NCBI RefSeq assembly: GCF_008632955.1
Contig: NZ_CP043961.1
Span: forward strand, 1-35,138
Source: Streptomyces tendae
GTDB lineage: Bacteria > Actinomycetota > Actinomycetes > Streptomycetales > Streptomycetaceae
Length of the DNA stretch: 35,138 nucleotides
Reading direction: 5' to 3'
The position numbers and the translations under genes are program-made. Of this stretch, positions 30,842 to 35,138 are shown piece by piece (the first letter of the stretch is position 1; every line of letters starts with the position of its first letter). The notes below the pieces were generated by a model. The model was not told where the DNA came from. It saw nothing but the letters and a program-made list of their open reading frames with translations, and searched no databases.

Positions 30842-31085
30842 TACGGGCCATCGGATGGTAATGCAAGGGTGTGTTAGAGAGATGTTCGTGCCTGTGGTTT
30901 GACTGTCTGTTAGGTGGTCTGGGTCTTGGGCGGCATTCATAGATCCGTTGGCCTGGCCGTGGTTGGTGGTCTGGGTCCCTTCTTGGCTGCCTATCTGTCC
31001 GATGGTCCTGCGGCCTGCTGGTGATCGCACGTGGAGCCTGGGTGGGCGACTGTTGACGGCTGCGGGAGGTTAGCCCAGTAGGCTG
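30842..31085 (+). promoter_or_regulatory. Candidate origin of transfer upstream of the relaxase gene
   Basis: This gene-free stretch directly before the relaxase gene has a strong strand bias, its plus strand being rich in G and T. It contains a 13-bp direct repeat, GGTGGTCTGGGTC, at 30913-30925 and 30965-30977, 52 bp apart, with related TTGG and GGTGG words around. Relaxase genes of this kind commonly lie beside their oriT. The nick site cannot be assigned. The same stretch must also hold the relaxase promoter. Confidence 0.5.
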
Positions 31086-31099
31086 TGCGGAAGACGACA

Positions 31100-31133
31100 G
31101 AGGCCCGATCCCCGGATGCACGGGGCGGGCCTC
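31100..31133 (-). terminator. Terminator after the HNH gene
   Basis: GAGGCCCG pairs with CGGGCCTC, and CCCC with GGGG inside it. It lies about 110 bp past the HNH endonuclease stop and separates that gene from the oriT-like region. The lead-in GACGACAGAGGCCCG matches the one at the transfer-operon terminator. Confidence 0.7.
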
Positions 31134-31241
31134 GACTGTTACCAGGAGTGATTTTCGGTGGCGGGTGCGCCGGCGGTGCGAGGCAGACCCTCGATCTCTG
31201 GGCCCGCTGCGCCTGCCCGGCCTAGCGTGTACTCGCTTCGC

Positions 31242-31802
31242 TCACCAGAGGGCGTCCTGGTGGTCGCCGGAAGGATGCCCAGCCGCAAGAGCGGCGGCGA
31301 TGGCGTCGGCCTCGCGGCCCGGGGCGGCCGCCAGGATGGCGTCCCGAACGGCGACGGCCCGGCCAGCCGGGCCCCGCACGTCCGCAAGCGCGTGACCGGA
31401 CAGGTTCCGGCGGGCTTGGAAGTCCAGGATGTTCTGCAGTCGGTCCCCTGCCATCCAGTGCTCGGGGTTCTGACAGCTGGTCTCATCACAGATGTGGCGG
31501 ATGACCACGGCTCCGCCACGGAGGGCGTCCGTACCGTGGTGGATGGCCCACCCGAGTACGTGGGCCGAGACTACGCGGGAGGTGCCCGCCGGACGGCTAC
31601 CCGCCCGTATCTTTCCGTGTCCGGAGTCGCTGATGGCGCCAAGCCACCAGTGACAGTCCGTTGGGCCTCCGCGGTACACCTTCGCCTCGTACCGGGCGGC
31701 GGTCGACGGATCGGCGGCGAGGGACTGCCACGGCACAAGAGGAGTCGGCGTGCCTGCTGCTCTCGGGTAGGCCACGGAGCTAATCGACTCAGGGTCAGTC
31801 AT
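31242..31802 (-). CDS. HNH endonuclease
   Basis: This 186-aa protein is of the phage/plasmid HNH class. RYEAKVYRGGPTDCHWWLGAISDSGHGKIRAG is the beta region with paired Trp. It is followed by VVSAHVLGWAIHHG, with the first His of the motif, and RHICDETSCQNPEHWMAGD, the C-D-x-x-x-C-x-N-P-x-H end. ATG 31802 was chosen: GGAGG lies five bases before it, while the upstream extension looks non-coding. Such enzymes nick or cut double-stranded DNA and often home or mark entry of mobile DNA. It reads toward the oriT-like region. No intron or intein is seen nearby. Confidence 0.9.
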   Translation of the reverse strand: MTDPESISSVAYPRAAGTPTPLVPWQSLAADPSTAARYEAKVYRGGPTDCHWWLGAISDSGHGKIRAGSRPAGTSRVVSAHVLGWAIHHGTDALRGGAVVIRHICDETSCQNPEHWMAGDRLQNILDFQARRNLSGHALADVRGPAGRAVAVRDAILAAAPGREADAIAAALAAGHPSGDHQDALW

Positions 31803-31968
31803 CTGTGCCTCCAATTCCATCTCAGGTCCAGCGGCTGGAACTAGGATTCCAGGCCCCCTCAACGGCGGCCGACTCGTCGCCAGATCCCCGGACTCGGCCA
31901 AACCAGGGTCTGACTGGCGGGGCATGGGGGCGAGCGGGTATCTCTACCGCAGGACGGAGGGGGAAGCG

Positions 31969-32706
31969 TTGTCGGTCATCAAGTTGGCGCTGCAGATGAC
32001 GAAGCGGCGGCGCCTGTCCATGCCGGTCTGGTGGCGCCGGCCGCCCGTCCCCGGTTCACGCCGATCACAACGGCAGCGGGCCGTGTCCGAACTGCGCGCC
32101 CAGGGCCGGTACGGGCCGGAGCTGCGCGACGTGCTCCCCGGCTTTATCGGTCTCGGCCTGGCCGTGCTCGCGCCCGTCCTGCTGCTCAGCTGGCTCTACC
32201 GCGCGCTCGGTGTCGGCGGCCTGGTGCTCGGCATCGTCCTCCTGGCGGTCGCCGCAGCCGCGGTCCTGCGCCTGCACCAGTCGGTCGCCCGCCGGCGCGG
32301 TGGCCGCTACACCGAGGCGGAGCTGGCCAGGCTCGATGACCCGGGCCTGGCGGTGGCGGTCGCGGGGATGCTGCGGCGCGACGGCTGGCAGGTGGTCGAC
32401 CTGAGCGCGCGGGAGGGGCGGCCGCGCCTGTACGCCCGGGACCGCCGGGGCCGCGAACTCGACGTCGCGTTCCGCCCGGTGGCGACGGCGGACGAGAACA
32501 AGGTGACGGGCGGGCCCGCTCCCTTGCGGGAGGCTGGACGGCCCGGCGTCGACCACCTGATCCGGGTCGTGGTCCACCTTGGCGCCTTCAGCCGTGCGGA
32601 CGTGCTCTGGGCCTCCCGCCAGGGAGGCGTCCACCTCCTCGACGGCCACCAGCTGCGGAGCTGGGCGGGCGGCGCCACCTTGGACGACCTGGGCCTCGCT
32701 GACTGA
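31969..32706 (+). CDS. Two-TM protein with degenerate nuclease-like domain
   Basis: This 245-aa protein has a basic N-terminus (KLALQMTKRRRLSMPVWWRRPPVPGSRRSQRQR) and two membrane helices (FIGLGLAVLAPVLLLSWLYRAL, LVLGIVLLAVAAAAVLRLH). A soluble domain follows: DDPGLAVAVAGMLRRDGWQVVDLSAREGRPRLYARDRRGRELDVAFRP, then VDHLIRVVVHLGAFSRADVLWASRQGGVHLLDGHQLRSW. The layout parallels the Mrr-type protein at 12740, but the Q-x-K catalytic motif is replaced by ELDVAFRP, so catalysis is unlikely. TTG 31969 was chosen because GGAGGGGGAAG precedes it; the frame also has ATG 31924. It may bind DNA ends at the membrane, or be a decayed relative. Confidence 0.65.
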   Translation: MSVIKLALQMTKRRRLSMPVWWRRPPVPGSRRSQRQRAVSELRAQGRYGPELRDVLPGFIGLGLAVLAPVLLLSWLYRALGVGGLVLGIVLLAVAAAAVLRLHQSVARRRGGRYTEAELARLDDPGLAVAVAGMLRRDGWQVVDLSAREGRPRLYARDRRGRELDVAFRPVATADENKVTGGPAPLREAGRPGVDHLIRVVVHLGAFSRADVLWASRQGGVHLLDGHQLRSWAGGATLDDLGLAD

Positions 32707-33056
32707 TACTTCTTCGCACTGTCGCATCGCGGCGGCGGGCTCTGCCACGCGGAACCGGGTAACAGTCCACTGCGACGGTTTACCCCTGACCTGCGGGAAT
32801 TATAGAAACTGGCCCTCACCTGAGAGGGAGAAAAAGGAAGTGCCGCGGCTCGTGCCTGTCGAGCGGGCCGACGTCGACGAGCACCAGGACCACGACGAGC
32901 CTTCCGGCCTGACCTGCCGCCGGCCGCCGCAGATTGGGCGCCCTGGGTCAGTAACCGGGGACAGCGAGTTGTGGGTTACTGACCCTAGTAACGCGAGGGC
33001 CCCGATGCTCCGCAAGGAACATCGGGGCGAACCTCACGCTGGCCATGTCATCTTCG
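32707..33056. other. Gene-free stretch with two hairpins
   Basis: GGGTCAGTAACC (32945-32956) pairs perfectly with GGTTACTGACCC (32974-32985) across 17 bases, like an operator or attachment-type inverted repeat. GCCCCGATG (32999-33007) pairs with CATCGGGGC (33020-33028), a likely terminator for the leftward gene ending at 33057. Open frames across the region look non-coding. Confidence 0.5.
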
Positions 33057-33329
33057 TCAGGAGGGTGGCGAAGATGGGGATGGCATAGGTGAGCTACCAG
33101 TAGGAACGTGCCCTGAGATCCCGCCCGGGTCGGCGAGAAGGACGTAAGTGGGCGCTGAGGGCGAAGGGCGGTCCGTCTCGAAGACCGGCGGGTCCTTCTC
33201 CCAGATGAGGTACAGCACCGTGATGATGGCGAGTCCAACCAGGATGGCTGCCCCAAGCTTGGGGTCCCGGTAGGACATGTAGACGCCAACACCTGCCAGC
33301 ACGAGGGCGAAGATGAGGAGCAGGCTCAC
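33057..33329 (-). CDS. Small two-pass membrane protein, hypothetical
   Basis: This 90-aa protein starts at GTG 33329, with GGGGAG seven bases upstream. Two hydrophobic helices (LLLIFALVLAGVGVYMSY and LGAAILVGLAIITVLYLIW) are followed by a Pro/Ser-rich polar tail. It is compact and probably a membrane accessory protein. No family is recognised. A terminator-like stem lies 30-58 bp past its stop. Confidence 0.6.
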   Translation of the reverse strand: MSLLLIFALVLAGVGVYMSYRDPKLGAAILVGLAIITVLYLIWEKDPPVFETDRPSPSAPTYVLLADPGGISGHVPTGSSPMPSPSSPPS

Positions 33330-33547
33330 TGGCCACTCCCCAGCTCGTCAACGGAGTTGGCGGAGATGACAGGTAGTACTACTCCCCGATAAAGGTGCCA
33401 ACCGCAGCATTTCAGGCATTTCAAACTCGACGATTCGGCGTTGTGAGCCTTAGGCTCGATGGCGGTACTGATTCTTCTTCTCCTAACAGTCGAAAGCTCT
33501 TGGATCGGGCTATTCGGACAATCTGGACGAGAGGGTCGGGCTACGCG
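33330..33547 (+). other. Gene-free stretch before a strong terminator
   Basis: A rightward frame from 33459 begins with a hydrophobic run (MAVLILLLL) but reads through the strong terminator at 33548, so I do not accept it as a gene. A transcript ending at that terminator would be short and could be a small RNA. GTAGTACTAC near 33373 is a 10-bp palindrome. No promoter can be fixed. Confidence 0.3.
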
Positions 33548-33584
33548 GCGGCCCCCTGTTGGCGCAGGGGGCCGCGATCTTTTT
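33548..33584 (+). terminator. Strong intrinsic terminator
   Basis: GCGGCCCCCTG pairs perfectly with CAGGGGGCCGC around a 6-base loop, followed by GATCTTTTT. It is the only classic stem plus T-run terminator in the window and points rightward, although no accepted rightward gene lies within 800 bp upstream. Confidence 0.85.
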
Positions 33585-33892
33585 GCCTCCCGGGGTCGAG
33601 ATCGGTCGGACTACGCGGTTTCAAGCAACCCGTTGGCGCGGGTGATGCTCCTCGAACTCGGCCCGGATGTCCTCGTTCTGACGCACCAGGAGCAAGCCTA
33701 CGCAGCCCGCGCGGGCTCACCGAATCCGGCCGAACGTACTCGATGCTTATGGACCACCGCTGACAAAGGCGATGACCTGCGGAAACAAGCCGGTTCGGGG
33801 GATCGAGCGCGACTGTTGCCCCCCGATTTGAATACATCGAGAGGTGCCGTATCCGCACCCAGCCGGCGTCGATCTCGGCCCGGATGATGGAT
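33585..33892. other. Gene-free stretch
   Basis: Frames on both strands are short or of unlikely composition. The segment after the terminator repeats the phrase GGTCGG(A/G)CTACGCGG, also found at 33534-33549. Nothing else is recognised. Confidence 0.3.
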
Positions 33893-34126
33893 CTATTCGG
33901 CGGTCTGGAGCGGCTCCCGGCCGCGTCTACGTATGCCGATCTGCACGCCGTTGGCGGTCACAGCCGTGCCGATAACGCCAACGACGCTCGCGGCTTCCGG
34001 GTTGTGCGTCAGCGACAGGATGACCACGGCGACGATGGAGATGAGTCCAGTCAGGACCGTTACCCATGTGAGCCATACGGAGCTGGGCGCTCCGGTCGTC
34101 ACTGTTGTACCTTCGAGGGGCGTCAC
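33893..34126 (-). CDS. Small two-pass membrane protein, holin-like
   Basis: This 77-aa protein starts at GTG 34126, preceded by GGGAG at 11 bases. The frame extends to 34300, but that part (MAPAVSATSTVMATENALRLHDEG) is less convincing. Two hydrophobic segments, VWLTWVTVLTGLISIVAVVILSL and AASVVGVIGTAVTANGVQIGI, are joined by a short THNPE turn. A basic tail, RRRGREPLQ, follows. The shape matches small phage holin-like or accessory membrane proteins. No lysin gene is near, so a lysis role is not supported. Confidence 0.55.
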   Translation of the reverse strand: MTPLEGTTVTTGAPSSVWLTWVTVLTGLISIVAVVILSLTHNPEAASVVGVIGTAVTANGVQIGIRRRGREPLQTAE

Positions 34127-34488
34127 TCGGTCAGTTCTCCCTTGAGCAGGACGGACGGCCTCGACGACACGAGAGGGAGATTCCCCCCGCGGCCGGCCGT
34201 AGGAAGCGAGGACCGCGATGGGGGGTCTCCCTTCGTCATGCAGCCGAAGGGCGTTTTCGGTAGCCATAACCGTACTGGTGGCACTGACAGCAGGCGCCAA
34301 ATGCCGTAAGCCGCAAATCGGTAGAACGTGATGTTTTGCAGGGGAGGGGGAACACGATTTCGGCAGACGGGTATTGTGTTGCTCAACCTCTTACCTTCGT
34401 AGCGCTACCGGGAAAAAGACCTGGTCAGACGAGGTTTGCGGGTGTACTACTTGCACGCGGGGCTGTGCTCCAACTCACACTGGTCGTG
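34127..34488. other. Gene-free stretch
   Basis: No credible gene. The region is less GC-rich near 34300-34400. Frames on either strand lack ribosome binding sites and protein-like composition. It may contain the promoter of the leftward membrane-protein gene. Confidence 0.3.
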
Positions 34489-34680
34489 TCAGTCGGTGAG
34501 CTGCCTTCTGTCCTTCTGGTCCGGCAGGCTGGGCGGTTGGCCACTGACGTTGCTGAGCATCCGCCGCACGGTCTCCGGATGCCAGTGGTCCCCTCTTCGG
34601 CATGATGCCCTCAGCACCCAGGGCCTCGGCATCTCGCGGTATGACAGCTCGTCGCGCGGGCCACGTAAACCGCCCACGGT
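34489..34680 (-). pseudogene. Decayed C-terminal tail of a serine site-specific recombinase
   Basis: Read leftward, three pieces in two frames join to DELSYRE-(IA)EALGAEGIMPKRG-DHWHPETVRRMLSNVSG. This is the typical last helix-rich block of recombinase-domain proteins (SYRxIAxxLxxEGI, then W-x-P-x-T-V-R-R-M-L). A single-base loss after CGCGAGAT and another after AAGAGGGG break the frame. The upstream end is cut off at the inverted repeat that begins the res-like region of the edge resolvase. No start codon or catalytic domain is left, so it cannot be functional. Confidence 0.6.
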
Positions 34681-34696
34681 GGCGTGGGCCGGCAGC

Positions 34697-34841
34697 GTCC
34701 AACAACCGATCTTTTGTTGGACACAGGGCCGCTCGACGGCGGCGACGCCCTCGCGACGGCGCTTCGGTGTCCAGATAGGCCGTCCAACAAGTCGGGGCGT
34801 CCAACAAACTGTCGGCACCGGTTTCTGTACGGTGTCCGTCC
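34697..34841 (+). promoter_or_regulatory. Probable res site and promoter of the edge resolvase
   Basis: GTCCAACAA (34697-34705) faces TTGTTGGAC (34714-34722) as a perfect inverted repeat. Two further direct copies lie at 34782-34790 and 34799-34807, 17 bp apart. GGCACCGGTTTCTGTACG then runs up to the start codon at 34842. The total of about 145 bp and the similarity to the region before tnpR (2099-2218) fit a three-subsite res where the resolvase binds and recombines. Confidence 0.7.
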
Positions 34842-35138
34842 ATGACGACACTTCCCCAGTGGGCCGAAGACGGCGACGACCCCTTGACGACCTTTCCCGC
34901 GGCACCCTCCGGCGTCCTCATCGGCTACGCCCGCGTCTCCACCAAGGGCCAGCTACTCGACCGGCAGATCAGCGCCCTGGAGGGCGCCGGGTGCGCCCGG
35001 ATCTTCGCGGAGAAGAAGTCCGGCCGGAACACCGAGCGTGAGGAACTGTGGAAGTGCCTCGACTACCTCCGCCCCAACGACACCCTCGTGGTGCCCTCCC
35101 TGGACCGGCTCGGCCGCTCGATCCAGGACCTCATCTCC
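34842..35138 (+). CDS. Serine resolvase, N-terminal part (window edge)
   Basis: These 99 codons run to the last base of the window. After MTTLPQWAEDGDDPLTTFPAAPSG comes the catalytic start GVLIGYARVSTKGQLLDRQ with the nucleophilic Ser. It continues ARIFAEKKSGRNTEREELWKCLDYLRPNDTLVVPSLDRLGRSIQDLIS. The transposon resolvase continues from here with (T)IVSGLRKRG, and bases 2-388 supply exactly that continuation. ATG 34842 directly follows the res-like region. The function is probably plasmid multimer resolution, or it is a remnant of a second Tn3-type element. Confidence 0.88.
   Translation, partial: MTTLPQWAEDGDDPLTTFPAAPSGVLIGYARVSTKGQLLDRQISALEGAGCARIFAEKKSGRNTEREELWKCLDYLRPNDTLVVPSLDRLGRSIQDLIS

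Noticed and set aside
31158..31844. A 228-codon plus-strand frame starting near AGGAG
   Set aside because: Antisense to the HNH endonuclease gene, which has a complete motif set and a good ribosome binding site. The plus-strand product has no recognisable pattern.
33459..33887. A 142-codon rightward frame with a hydrophobic start
   Set aside because: It runs straight through the strongest terminator in the window, and the part after the first 20 residues looks non-coding.

Overview
The window looks like a complete, or nearly complete, circular actinomycete plasmid, most likely from Streptomyces. It is very GC-rich, starts are often GTG, and genes are tightly coupled by 4-bp overlaps. Its families are typical of Streptomyces plasmids: DUF2637, DUF4326, DUF4913, a TraA-type relaxase and 2-TM nuclease-like proteins. 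The right edge (34842-35138) is the first 99 codons of a serine resolvase. The left edge (from base 2) resumes the same protein at the next residue, with one extra C at the join. The two edges are therefore probably neighbours on a circle. No rRNA, tRNA or CRISPR array was seen.

Layout. 1-1340: end of the edge resolvase, a gene-free stretch with short direct repeats, and a small helix-turn-helix gene. 1375-6793: a Tn3-family transposon with 38-bp inverted ends. It carries tnpR, an ArsR-like regulator, a peptide deformylase gene and a full-length tnpA. 6835-9689: a putative replication protein, a ribbon-helix-helix protein and a small membrane protein, all leftward. 9898-11929: a coupled pair, an Xre-ImmA/IrrE metallopeptidase regulator and a 274-aa partner. 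12074-12328: first copy of a structured repeat. 12471-13441: a coupled pair, a small protein and a membrane-anchored Mrr-type nuclease. 13557-15189: ParB-like and ParA-like partition genes. 15297-19793: a leftward accessory operon with a C5 DNA methyltransferase, an ASCH protein, a DUF4326 protein and several small or membrane proteins. 19794-20044: a divergent control region with CCTAGG repeats. 20045-24515: the rightward transfer operon (small DNA-binding protein, DUF2637 membrane protein, VirD4/TraG-like coupling ATPase, DUF4913 protein). 24576-25730: a hypothetical gene, a lower-GC structured stretch and a 68-aa membrane protein. 25777-26042: second copy of the structured repeat. 26119-30831: a 1570-aa MobF relaxase-helicase, with an oriT-like stretch upstream. 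31242-34126: an HNH endonuclease, a 2-TM protein with a degenerate nuclease-like tail, and two small membrane proteins. 34489-34841: a decayed serine-recombinase tail and a res-like site in front of the edge resolvase.

How it fits together. The relaxase nicks at an oriT, probably just upstream of its own gene. The VirD4-like ATPase couples the relaxosome to a channel, and the DUF2637 and DUF4913 proteins travel with it. No VirB4-type or other type IV secretion core gene was recognised, so the plasmid is mobilisable or uses an unrecognised channel. ParA/ParB should give segregation, the resolvase multimer resolution, and the 6835-8451 protein replication. The methyltransferase, ASCH, DUF4326, HNH, Mrr-like and Xre-ImmA genes look like establishment, defence or anti-restriction cargo.

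The least explained items are these: the two-copy structured repeat whose stems change in a compensatory way; the exact 16-bp palindrome present three times; the lower-GC structured leader before a 68-aa membrane protein; and the deformylase-carrying Tn3 transposon.
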